The translations under genes and the position numbers were made by a program. Positions 11,930-23,200 of a DNA stretch of 64,000 nucleotides are shown here, piece by piece; positions within the stretch are counted from its first letter, which is position 1, and each line of letters begins with the position of its first letter. The notes under the pieces are model-generated. The model did no database searches. It was not told where the DNA came from and was given only the letters and a program-made list of their open reading frames with translations. This DNA is from Yamagishiella unicocca. Its lineage: Eukaryota > Chlorophyta > Chlorophyceae > Chlamydomonadales > Volvocaceae. The stretch is from positions 62,001-126,000 of the forward strand of contig BDSL01000025.1 in the NCBI GenBank assembly GCA_003116995.1. The letters run 5' to 3'.

Positions 11930-14900
11930 CTACGCTGCAGCTCGCTCCTCATCCTCCACGACGAACTCCATCCCGTTAGTCCGGCGGTAGTCGTGCGTGT
12001 TGTGGTCGGTCACATTGGTGTCCGACAGCTCCAGGTTGTAAAAGTCCATCGCGTTGGGCTCAGAGAAGAGCGGGCCTTTGGGGGAGGGTAGCGAGGAGAC
12101 CCGGTGGGGGGGACCGAGGGCATTTAGACGCAGGTAGGAGGCGGGGGGGTGGTTGGGAGCTGTGCGGTGCTGTGTGGAAGCTTCCACGGCAGCAGCGGCT
12201 GTCGGGCAGCGCTGCGGTGTTTGCGTCAGTCGGTCAGTCGTCCCTGGCGAGTGGCAGGTGACCTCCCGCACAGCCATCGGGCGCGGGGCACGTGCGAATG
12301 CAGGGGCGACCCGGCGGGGCGCAGGGCAGGGAATGGCGGCTGGTGACTCATGGGCACAGTGCCGTACTCTGGTGGCAGCACCGCGCACCTTCCCCCAACA
12401 GCCACAACGCCAGCTAAGGAGTTGGAGCCCCCCTCCCCGGCCGTGGATCTGCGGATTCTCTTATAAAAAAAAACTCCCCGGCAGCACATGGCGATGCCCG
12501 GAACTCCAGCAGCCGTTGGCCTGCCTGCCTGCTGGCCGAACGTCCGGCCCAAACACAGGCAGCAAAGCGCACAGGTGACTGGGCACAAGGACCCCGAGCA
12601 CACCCAGCAGCCTTCCGCTTCCCCCTGGCCACGCGCACACGGCGACCCGGCGGCGCCTCTCGTCAAGAGCGACCGGACCGATCCAGGCAGCGTGTGTCAT
12701 CCCTGACGTGCTATTGGCGATCCGTTCGAGGATTGCTTTATAAATTCCACGAACGACCCTGCACGACAGCGGCAGATGCGCGCAACTGCTCTGGCGCGAA
12801 CCCTCCCCCCGTGGATTCGCGGATGCATTTTTACCCCCCACCGCTTGCCACACACTTACACACACAAGCACACCTGGCGCGCGGCACACTCTGTCAACCC
12901 CTTCTTCCCCTTGCCCTTGTCCGCCGGCCCCGTTTCTGCCGCCCAGTGGTTGCCCGCCACCCATCACCACGCCCGGCCATGCGCGCTATCACGCTCCCCT
13001 CTGTGTGCGCCTGGCCGTCGTACAGCCGTACGGCCACACCCACCAACAACAGCTGTACCAACCTAGGCATATCCGACGGATCGACCTGTCTCTTTCAACG
13101 CGCCGCCCAAGGCTCATCGCTGCATTGGCCCCTGCACATCCCTTCCATTGCCCCTCGCGCGTCCTAACGCCCGATGTTGCTCATCCTTCCGCATGCTTCG
13201 CGATGACGGCCGTCGCTAACCGCTCCGGGCTCTGGCCAGGTGGGTCTCTCCGCCGGGTTCGAGATATAGGGCTATATGAAGTTGTTTCCGTGTGCGCTCG
13301 CTTTTTCGGCTGTAGGCGTGCGGGACTGTTGTTTTTGTCGCCGCATGTGTGTTAGCCAAGGCGGCGGGGTGCGGGGCTTGCAGCCAGGCGCGGACGCTGG
13401 ATGGTCAAGATGGGTAACGTACGTCGTCAACACGGTAACGGTCTTTATGCGGGCTGGTGCCGTGCCGGGCTTGGCCAGGTTCATGCTCCCGATATTGTCA
13501 GTTGACCAACCATATCCTTCCGCACGCACCCCAAATGTGGACGCCAAATTGTCCGGCGAATGGGTCTGTCCTTCCAGGGCGCCGTGGGCGAGACTCGTCC
13601 GATAGTCATACTGAGGTCTCCAGCATGCGTGCTCATGCGCGTGATCCAAACCGCTCCCCGGCTAGGGTGTTCCTCCTCCTTCTCCTATGTCATGTACACA
13701 TGTTTCTCTGGCACTCCCCCGCGTGCTAGCCCCCCCCCCGGATGCTAGGTCCTCCCTCCTACGGGTTTCCCCTCACCTCTCCCCCCCCGTGCTAGGTGCT
13801 CCCACCTGCGTGCCAGGTGCCAACCTCCATCTTTAGGAAGCTGCCGAAGGGGATCCGGAACACGCGGATGTCCTCGGGGCGGGGATACCGTTCCAGGCTG
13901 CCCGTGGGTGCCGCAAGCGCCACGTACCTGTGAGGGGTGCCAGCGGGGCCCGGGGTGTGTGTGTGTGTGTGTGTGTCGGCGGGCGCAAGCGAAGGGACGA
14001 GGCATGTAGTGGCGAGCGGGAGCGGCACCCAGGGTTTGGGGGATTGGGACGACGCTGTGCGGGAGAGAGCGCGGCCGCCTAGGTCCACGACGGCGGGCAG
14101 GCCGGTGTGGGTGCGCATCACAGCCAGGGCCAGGACGGGGTCACGTGCTGGGTGGCAAGGGGGGCGGATGCTGGCAGAGAGCCGGACCGGCACCTGGGGC
14201 CGCATGTCGGCTCGCAGCTGCCCACCCCCCGGCCCCTGTGCCCAGGTGCGCAGGACGAGGCAACCCCCATCCGGCGCCGTGCCGGCCCCATCAAGGTGAA
14301 CAGCAGCGCCAGAGGACCAACGCGCTGCAACCCAGAAGACGCGCCCGCATGTTCGTCGCAAGGAAGCCGCCGTCAGAAAGGTCGGACGCAGGAAGCACTG
14401 ATGACGGCCTAGACGCCGCGGCCGCCACCAGACCCTCGCTGGAAAAAAGTTCGCGTACTCTCGCGCGGTGCGTGTGAGGCTCGGTGGCTCGTGGGGTGCT
14501 GGGATAAGGGGGTCTCATCGGCGAGTGGTGGGGCTAGGGCGGTACGACCCCGGCGGGCGAGCCAGACGCACCAAGGGTGTGGAGGCGTCAGGCCTCCCAG
14601 GCACTGCGTCACCTTGCCGTGGTAAGTAATTCGGTGGAAGCGGAGGTCGCGGGCAGGTAGGTTCATGATGTAGAACCTTGGGGGGTTGGCGGGGGCGGAG
14701 AATAAGGACGGAGGTTGACAAGGGAGGGCGGTTGGTTTGGTACGACAATACGGCTAAGCAGTAAGGCAAACAATCTAGATCGCCTCCTAGGCGAAGTGGA
14801 AACGCTGGTGTGTGGGCCACGGTGGCACACGTGATGATGATGCGCGATGTTTTGTTCGGCAGGCAATGCTCCGCTCCTCAACGAAGAAGGCAAGTGGAGG

Positions 14901-15327
14901 GGTTTCGTTCAGCGCCAAAATATGTTGTTTTCGAAGCATCGTCCCTATGACCTGCTCTCTGCAGCAAAGCAATTGGAGACTACTGTGCCAGTGCGCACCG
15001 TACCTCGGCGTCCCTTGGTTCAGCACCAACTGCGCGTCCTCTCTGTCGAAAAGTTTTCCGTCATCAGAGCTGCCGACGATCTACAACAGCACAAGCCAGC
15101 CGGGACGGCCTTCAGTCGTCTTTGAGAGGACTGCGGGACGTCCACGGTGCAAGTCACACCTGGCCAAAGGGCTTGATGTTTTCTGGAGTAAGCGGAGTCA
15201 CTTTAAGGGTAACTTGTTTGAGCTGCTGCGTTTCGTGGGCAGCGTTTGCATGTGCTCGAGGTCGAACGAGCGCACATCGACGCGTGCTGACGCGCTGGAC
15301 TAGTGCACGCTGATTGCAAGGCAGCAT
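11930..15327 (-). CDS. Ureidoglycolate hydrolase-like protein
   Basis: Five exons in transcription order: 15327-15160, 15080-15004, 14676-14572, 13927-13806, 12075-11930. All phases close exactly, giving 205 residues. It aligns from memory along its length with the plant protein annotated as ureidoglycolate hydrolase (At2g35810 type): TPLTPENIKPFGQ, REDAQLVLNQGTPRFYIMNL, ITYHGKVTQCLGG (His101), EDIRVFRIPFGSF, GTWHAGPLF (His156), NLELSDTNV and DHNTHDYRRTNG. The fold is cupin-like and the proposed role is release of ureide nitrogen in purine/allantoin breakdown. The plant relative's assignment is by homology, and a different Arabidopsis gene has the proven activity, so substrate is uncertain. 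The first ~32 residues are Arg-rich without acidic residues and may target an organelle. Intron 4 (1.7 kb) holds several dispersed repeats. Confidence 0.88.
12440..12480 (+). repeat. Dispersed repeat C copy
   Basis: Reads CGGCCGTGGATCTGCGGATT then CTCTTATAAA and a short A/C run. Matches copies at 22870-22915 (inverted), 55536-55576 and, in part, 12811-12841. Lies in intron 4 of the minus-strand gene. Confidence 0.6.
12811..12841 (+). repeat. Dispersed repeat C, partial copy
   Basis: CCGTGGATTCGCGGATGC followed by a T run and a C run, a second partial copy in the same intron as 12440-12480. Confidence 0.5.
13573..13640 (+). repeat. Dispersed repeat E copy
   Basis: CAGGGCGCCGTGGGCGAGAC, TCGTCCG and TCTCCAGCATGCGTGC in the same order as 5880-5975. 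Lies in intron 4 of the minus-strand hydrolase-like gene. Confidence 0.6.
13957..13977. repeat. (GT)n microsatellite
   Basis: About ten GT units in the intron next to exon 4 of the ureidoglycolate hydrolase-like gene. Confidence 0.85.
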
Positions 15328-15564
15328 GTTTAGATCTAGAACGAAAGCGTTAGCGACTAGTTCCTGTGCGTTAAGTTAGAGCGCAGTAGTTGCAATCTAT
15401 ACTCAGGCCCCGGGGTCGGAGCTTTGAGTAATTCACATACCGGTATAGAGTAATCATGCACTTTGCTAGCCACTTTCATTATATTAATGCATTCTCGCAG
15501 CCTTCAACTGGCTCTTGACGATACGGTCGATACCTATTTGTGATTGGCGGAACCACAGGCACCG

Positions 15565-18237
15565 ATGCTTCGTCAAGCCGCGCGGTGCTCGCGAAGAGCA
15601 GCACCCGCCGGTTTTGCAGGTCTTTGGAAGCTATCAGACTCTTTGCAGTTCCTGGGATTGCAGAAAGCCGACGTGAACGTGGAAGGTGCGATTCGCGTTC
15701 ATGCGTTCTCCAACGTTGCGTGCTGAGGGTTGCAGGCCCCTGCTCGGCGCCGTGTCACCGCCCGCCCTCTCCCCCCATGTATTAGTATACGCTATTGATC
15801 CCAGGACGGTCCTGCAGCCCGGCGAACTTCAGGTATGCTGCGTGCTTCTGAGAAATCAGTGCCCCACCTGCCCCACGCCACCAGCCTGCCAGAGCCTGTC
15901 TAGCTAGTGTTGCCTCGGCCGTGCATACTTCTTTAACCGCCCAAACCCCGCATGTTCCACCTTCAATTCCTTCTATTATTTCAACAGCGCCATACTTCTC
16001 AAACAGCAGCACACAGTCCAAACAGCCCTGCGATAAAAATCGCGGGAAGGGGTGATCGTACCTCCCTGGGCCCACGCCCCATTCCACTCGCTCCCTGGCA
16101 ACACCCCGCCACCCACACCCGCCTGCCATCCACCGGTGCGACCCAACCAGTCTGCCAAGCTCGAAGAGGTGGCGACGCTGATCAACGTGCCCCGCAAGCT
16201 GGTGCCCAAGCTGTCCAAGGTGAGAAGTGGAGGACCAGCGAGGCACCCCGGCAGCAGGACAGCCGGCCGCAGCAGCTGCCGTTAGCCGCCGCACGTTGCC
16301 TACCGTGGAATCCGCACGAGGCGTGTTCTCACCGACCCCTAACAACCTTCGCCTCATCCGAGTGTAACGGCCGCGGCGGCAGCGGCACCAGGAGTGACAG
16401 CGGCGTGCCCGCTCCCGCGCGCTCGAGCGGGTTGCTCCAGGGGATCGTCTCATGGGAACGTGCGATGGACTCAACTGGGTCCATCGAAACATCAACAGCC
16501 TTCTCCCTTGCCTTTCTCCCTTGACCCGTTCGCAACGTGCTCAGGGAGATTCGGAGCTGGCGGATATGGACGAGGTACGACAAGGTTGCATTATTCTTTG
16601 CGCCCTGCATGGCGATCCGAGCACCTGAGCGCCCCAAGCCTCACACCCGCAACCGAGCCCCCGCGTAAAGAAAGGATGCATTGAAAGGCAGCCGTCGCTG
16701 AATGTACCTGTGTCGTCGAGGTTGAGGTTTGCGGATGCCATGGCAGACACGCCTGGAATGCTCTCAAGTCCCCCCTGCCTTGACTCCTGGAATGCGAATC
16801 GGCTTTCCGACGTCCGTTGCCGATCTGCAGCGACTTCCGTGCCGCCCCCGCAGCCAGGTAATGCCTGGTACTTCGGCGAGCGGGCGGAGATATTCGATTA
16901 CAAGTTGGTGGGCGAGTTCCCGACCAAGTCAGGTGTGTCAGTGCCGTGCGAAGGTGTCCCTTATTAGTGGGTGAGCGTGGAAAAGGCGCCTTCAGGACCG
17001 GGGATGTGCGGTGAGGGAATGGCCGAAAACTGATGAGCAGGGTGGCTCATGACGGCTCCGTGTAAGGGCCGTAGCGGCATTTGAAAAGCGATTGCGGTAC
17101 CGCTGGTATGATGAGGGACTGCGCTGTACCAGGGCAGGCGTACATCACGAACCTGTGCCTTACAGGCCTACTCCCCAACTTGTCGTCTTCCCTGCCCACG
17201 AGGACGGTAAACTGTTTGCATGGGTCAAGACACGTGACCGTGTCCCAAAACCTGCCAGTGTCACATGCGCTCGCTGTCTTTGCGCCACACGAGCCCGGCT
17301 GCAGCGCCGTCGCAGGACATCGTGCTAGTCTCCTCCCAGGCTCCGCCGCTGCACCGACACCGCGAGCACCGCATTCTGGCGCAGCATACCCGAAACATCC
17401 CGGCTGGGTCACTTTCGTATTACATTCGTAGGGCAGCTATCCAAAAGCTCAATCTCTACCTGCTCCCTATGTCCCTTCCCAGCTCCCTATCGCTAACAGG
17501 ACATCACTAACAGCACATCTAAAGCAATTCGGGAAGGACACCACACCTTGCGGTAACGCCTGAGTTCAGAATTGCAGAACCTAGAGGAGGCAACGGTTAC
17601 CCGCCAGATCGCCTTCCAACTGCTGGCCGCAGGCTTCGCCGCATTTGTCTACCGCGAGGTGCTCGAGAGCATTCGCCAGGGCCGGACCCAGGACCTGCCA
17701 ACGTGGGAGGCGTTCCTACAGCTCACCAGCGACCAGGTGGCCTGGCCGCACCGGAAGATGCCCTTCGTGTTCGCCGGTGCGTACGACAGCGCCAACAACA
17801 GGTCCGGGTTTAGGGAAGGACGAGAAAATAAGCCAGCCCAGGCAAGCCGCGCTGTGGCCGTGTCAGCGCCTCCGCGCAGGCCGTGGTGCACTGCCCCCCC
17901 TTCTCCGAAGGCAGTCTGAAAACACCCCCTACATAGGGCGGTCGGTGCACCGTTCACCGCTCTAAGAACCACCAATCCGGGCCGCTGCAAACGCCGTCCT
18001 GTGTACGCACGCACACCCTCCTTTTGACTGCTGTACGCTGAGAACCCAGCAAAGGCAGGTGAGCTCAGGGTTATAAGCGTAATCTGCTTGGCCCTGCCTG
18101 TCGCTCCGCGTAATGCTGCCGCTGCAGGGCGCATGGTGGAGGCCTCCATGGCTGCACTATACACGCTGGAGCAGAAAGGGGGTGTCACCGGCGTCCTCAT
18201 ATCCAGCGAGTCCTCCGGCGGGGTTGGCGACGATTAG
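15565..18237 (+). CDS. Unknown algal protein with organelle-type N terminus
   Basis: Eight exons: 15565-15685, 15786-15832, 16151-16219, 16545-16574 (only 30 nt), 16854-16932, 17138-17233, 17570-17776, 18128-18237, giving 252 residues in frame. The donor of exon 6 could instead follow 17239, adding two residues. The N terminus (MLRQAARCSRRAAPAGFAGL) is Arg/Ala-rich without acids, as in mitochondrial presequences. Recognisable stretches are LEEVATLINVPRKLVPKL, GNAWYFGERAEIFDYKLVGE, PQLVVFPAHEDGKLFAWVKT and a helical LEEATVTRQIAFQLLAAGFA. I do not recognise the family. There is no membrane span and no catalytic motif. The start is the only suitable ATG in exon 1. A TGTAA lies at 18292-18296, 55 nt after the stop. 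It is convergent with the small membrane-protein gene at 18471. Confidence 0.72.
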
Positions 18238-18470
18238 TAACCACCTCGCTGCCCCCAGTTTGATGCACGTAACAAGCTGACGCCGCTAAGCTGTAATCTT
18301 CTCCAGCGTCACGGGGCCCCAATCGCCATGGGCGCTCTGACCATGGTCACGCCTTACGTTTCCTTTTGGGCCTTAGCCGCAGCCAACCTGCAATTGAAGG
18401 AACATAGGGTTCTTATTGTAGGAGGCAACCTGCAGCCCTATGATGAGCAAATTATCATGCTCCCACTGGC

Positions 18471-18881
18471 TCACTTGTCAAGGAAAGTTGTATACTTGTA
18501 CTCATCGCTCAGCATAATCCAGACAGGGAAGAAGAACACGCCCACCATGACAACAGTGCGCACGAATAGTGAGCCCATGGGCATGGGCTCGAACTGCGCA
18601 GAGAAAGCGCAGCGAATAAGGCCATCAGCGTAAGAAGGTTCCAATCGTTGCATAGTATAATGTATTCACGGCACCGAGACAGGAAGTCGCCCTGCCGGAG
18701 CGACACATACGTTGTAAGCCAGCTTGTTGCTGTTGTCACCGAACACATGGTCCAAGCTGGTGTCTACTTTCGGCTTAGCATAGTCTGCGAGGCCCCTACG
18801 CAGCGGCTGCTGCGACTGCTGCGGCAGCTGCGCCTGCAGCCTCAGGGCTTGGAGCCCAAGCCGGCGTAGTGCACCGTTCAT
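18471..18881 (-). CDS. Small single-span membrane protein, probably mitochondrial
   Basis: Two exons in transcription order: 18881-18711 and 18593-18471, both phase 0, encoding 97 residues. The N terminus (MNGALRRLGLQALRLQAQLP) is an amphipathic Arg/Leu/Gln-rich presequence-like segment, followed by RRGLADYAKP, which resembles a processing site. Exon 2 encodes one clear transmembrane helix (FVRTVVMVGVFFFPVWIML) ending SDEYKYTTFLDK. Size and layout resemble accessory subunits of respiratory-chain complexes, but I cannot assign one. An in-frame ATG 27 nt upstream (18908) could also be the start. Confidence 0.68.
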
Positions 18882-20247
18882 CCTAGTTATGCTGCAAAAA
18901 ACGGACAACAGGAAAATGCGTAACGATGGAAACTACCATGCGTTTAGGCATCTGTGTCATACGGCATGTACTGTAGTGGCTATGCGTATTGTTGTACGCG
19001 GTCTGGTTCTGACACTACCTTCCACACTGTCGCCATGGTAAAGGTCCCACTTCATGGGAGGTGGCTTCCTCTGCTGTCTCAGGTGCTTGGCGATGTCCTG
19101 ATTTCCCCTCTCTTCCCTCAGGTCCCCTCCGCCCCTGCTGTCCTGAATTCGTGCACAGCCTTGAGAGGCGGAACCGCCCTGTGTCTGGTCACCCTGTTAA
19201 TGTCCGCAGCACAAAACACCAACCAACCGTAATCCTGGCGCTTCATGGATAGTAGCAAAATTGGCGAAGTTCCGGGCAGGACCTGTCTGAGACACGCCGC
19301 CACACAGATAGACAGCCAAGCGCAGCTATCGCGTTTGGCGGCCATCAATTATAGAATTGGTAGCACTGAGGCGTGTTGCCGTTTGTGGAGATTTTGAGAT
19401 TGAAGGTTTGGGGGTAACCACGGATTTAATATGCGGAAGTGAACGCGTCTCAAGGCGTCTGTGTTTTGGGGGCCAAGACTGCACCGACGCTTCTCGCTTG
19501 TGACAAGGGTCACCGTGTGATCCCTCATGGCTGTCGTTAAAGCGCGCACCTCAGGCTTCCAACAGGTTTCCGGGATTACAGAAGCGGCAGGGCGGGATGG
19601 ATAAGGATGAGAACGGCGTTGGTTTAAATTCGCTGCAGCCTACATGCGAGGCTTTATCTGAGTTGGAGCATGCCCACCTGTTTCACTGACATATTTGGTA
19701 TGGTCCTTCTACCCGATGGATGTTTTTGGGAGGCGGTGGGTATTTTTGGTGGCCTATATCTTGGGTATTACCGGCGTAGGAGGATACGTGACGCCAGTGG
19801 CCCCATATTTAGTATTCCCTTCGACAAAATCACAATTTGGCGTTATTGTGACCGCTGGGGGCGATGCGGAAATATTTGAGCCAATGCGCAAAGCACGGGT
19901 CGGCCTTTAAGAACCCCGTACCCGTTTGGGCCCCTCCCAAAAGGATGATTGATTCGCACGGAGGCAGGATGTCCTATTGCTGGCTTTAGTAATCCATAAT
20001 TGGAAATCGAGGTGTAATTAGGAGCTCTGGCTTCGGGAGAGGCGCGGTTTTATGCGCTATCCTTCGAGGGGCTTGCGGACGCGTCATCCAGAAACTGCGC
20101 CTTGTGAGCTGCAACGGGCAGGTGCCATGGTCACAACAGTTGCTACCTGCTAAAACATCAGCTTCAAATGATTAGCAAATGATTGCGCAGCAAGGCAAGT
20201 CGGGCTGGTGCACCGGTCCCTAACCAGCACCAGCGTCAGCGCCAAGA
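18882..20247. other. Spacer; promoter regions of flanking genes
   Basis: Separates the divergent genes starting at 18881 (-) and 20248 (+). A 71-codon open frame at 19695-19910 is hydrophobic but has no motif, and an overlapping frame is equally long. No supported gene. Confidence 0.4.
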
Positions 20248-23200
20248 ATGGCAACGCTGCAGGAGTCTTTGGCACTTGTAGATGAAGTGGCTAAAGAGCT
20301 CACCTTCTACGATGTTGGCGGCTACAAGCAAGTCCAGGAGCAGACGGCTATCAATCGTTCCAAAGACCTGCTGGAAAAGGTCAAGGCGGGCATCATGGCT
20401 CACGACCCGGACGGGTACAGAGCCGATAAGCTTACGGCAAAAGATTGGCGGAAGTTTGCGGACTTAGTGGCGCCTTTGGCGAAGTGCTTCACGACGGCGT
20501 CCTCCCCACCCTTCGCGCCTACAGCAAAGACGCGCCATGCCAGCGCGACGGCGGTGGCAGTATTAGCAGTAATATCCAGCTGCAACCCGAAAGCGAAGGT
20601 GATCCTCACCAGCGCGGTGGAGGCAGGCGTTGTGGACGCCTTCGTTAGCACGCTGCGGCACAGCCTCCGCAACCCCGTCGCGGACCGGGTTGTCCGCGCG
20701 ATGCTGTACAAGGTGCGTCCTCGCGCGCCAACTCTGCGCAATCAGCAGCGCACTGTGTGCGGCCCACGCCACCTGATCGTACTGTTGTCGCGGTTGACCC
20801 AGCGACACCCAACCAGCTGTCGCGATTCGCAACAAAAACGGCCGAACCTCCCCCTTTGCGCTGCTCCCACTGCGCGCCCTTGTCCATTCCCCCGCCTTAA
20901 TCCCAACATCGCCCTGTTTCCCCCCCCCGGGTTTCCCCTCCACCCCCTCCGACGGGCTCTCCCTCCCTGCAGCTGATCGACGCGCTGATGGGCCTTACCC
21001 TGTACGCCAGCACGCAGCAGCAGCAGGTGCTGGTGGCGCGAGATGTGGTGGATGTGTGCCTGGAGCTCGTTACCTCGGGCAGCGTGGAGCCGGAGAGCAA
21101 GCTGCTGGCCAGCAAAACCCTGTACAACTGCCTGGTGACCCCGGGGCGGGTGGTGACGGCGCTGCGTACGAGCAAGGTGACGGCGCTCAACGGGCAGCTG
21201 CAGCAGCTGGCTTCGCAGGTGCCGGACCCGGTGGCCGCCGCCAGCTTGGCGATCGCGGGGTCGGCCAGTGCGCCCAAGGCCATCAGCATGCCGGTGATGC
21301 TGCCGGCCATTCTGTCATGGATCTGGTGGGTGGGGAACGCGGGGGACTTGGGAGCGACGGAGGGGGAGAGCGGAGGAGGGAGGGAGGGAGGGAGGGGGCA
21401 GGGGGGGAATGTGGAGGCACGGGTGCCCCTGGACATCGAATGCTTATGAACGGGCAGGGGACGGGTGTTGCGGACGTTTCAGCTGCGGGGGTTGTACCGT
21501 AGGAAAGGAAAAGAGAGAGCGATGTAGTGGACCTGCTAGCGGGCGAGAGAGACGTTTCACGAAACAGGAGGGGAGTCAGGCGAGGTATAATTGGCACGGG
21601 GCGTCAGCGAACAGACGCTTGCTGTGCACCGCCTCCAACTTTGAATACGTTGCGACTTGGTGGATGTAAGTGGGTTGGAAGCAGGGTGGGCCTCCTGCCG
21701 CTCACTCCGCAGAGGGGCGGCCGCACTGGCACCCCGTTTTGCGACACGAACGTGTTGGTGGCAAGATGACGTGGCATGATGACGTTGACCCCACTCGGTT
21801 GGGGTCGGGATGTCCTGCGTCTGGGGCCTAGGTCTACGAGGGCGGGTCGGAGAGGCCGGGTCTGTCTGTCTCTCGGGTCCTCACGGAGGCAGTGTGTTGG
21901 CTCCGCGCCGCTGCTGACCTCGCGCAAGCAGCCCCCTCCGCAACCGGGCGCCACCCACTCGCCGCCACGTCAGCCTGTCCGCCCCCTCGCGAACATAAAA
22001 CACCACCCAACCGCCCATCCCACACTCCCGGGCCCACACCCCTTCCTGCCCTGTCTTCCTCCTCCCCTCCCCCTCCCCTACCTCTCCCCTCCCCCTCCCC
22101 CGCCCCCCCAGGTTCCTCCCCGACTACATCCTGGACCACCTGGCAACCTCGCTGACGGTGTTGCTGAACCGCGTGGTGGTGCTGGTGTGGCCGGAGGGCT
22201 GCCCGGGGATACCCATCATGGGCCCCACGCGCGGGGAGCCCGCAGCCGGCCCCGTGCTGGCGGCCCAGCAGTCGCTGCCCAACCGCTCGCTGCGCCAGAC
22301 CTTCCAGAACCTCTTCGCGGCCATCTCAACCGGCATGGCCGACTCCCGCCTCGTGCGCGTGCTGCGGGGCGCGAGGCTGCCCCAGCTGGGGGCTCTGGAG
22401 ACGGAGCCGGGCTACAACACGGCGCTGCCGGTGCGGCTGGTGCAGGTGGTGATGGAGGGCCGGTCTGACGGCGTGGAGGTGAAGGTGGCTCTGGAGCTAT
22501 TGGACGAGCTGTTTGCGTGCGACGCCAGCGGGCACCCCGAGCTGGCCGACGACGCGCTGTCTGCGGGGCTGCTGCGGTCCATGACGAATCTGGGGGTGTT
22601 CGCGGCCATGCGCACGGAGATGGGGCTGTCGGGGCTGTCGGCCTTCGTCAGGTGTGTGGGAGTGCGGGAGGTGGGAGGGGGAAGGGGGGCGGTTTCTCAC
22701 GATTTGAGGGAGGGGGGAGAGGTGGGCGGTGGGCGGTTCTGGTAGGGTTGCAAAGATGAATGCGGCCGGATGGATTGGACTGCGTGTGCCGGGGTGATGT
22801 GGGGCCGGGTGGAGACAGCGGACCGGGAGCCACTGGTCTGGCGGCGGGGTGGGGGCGGGGGTGGGGTGACAGGGGGTTTGATAAGAGAATCCGCGAATCC
22901 ACGGCCGACAAACCGAGGGCGGTGAAGGTGACAGGGGGTGTTCAGGTGGCCCCTGGGTTGAGCTGGGCTAGGCGGGGCTGGAGAGGCGGCAGCGGCGAGG
23001 TAAGGCGAGGCTCAGCTTACTAAGGCGGCTGGCAGCTCAGTACGGACGTCGGGACCCGCGGGGCTCACGGCAGGTGTCGGGCGGCGCTACAGGGAGGGCT
23101 GGGGCACCCACGGGGCGCCGGCCGTAAGGGTCTTTGGGCCGCTGCTGCCGTGCCCTCCCACCCTCACGACTGCGGTGCACCATGATACTCAGTGGGCTGC

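Noticed and set aside
15782..16495. 237-codon minus-strand frame
   Set aside because: It overlaps plus-strand exons with consistent splicing and shows no domain.
19695..19910. Hydrophobic 71-codon frame
   Set aside because: No motif, no neighbouring exon, and an overlapping frame is equally long.
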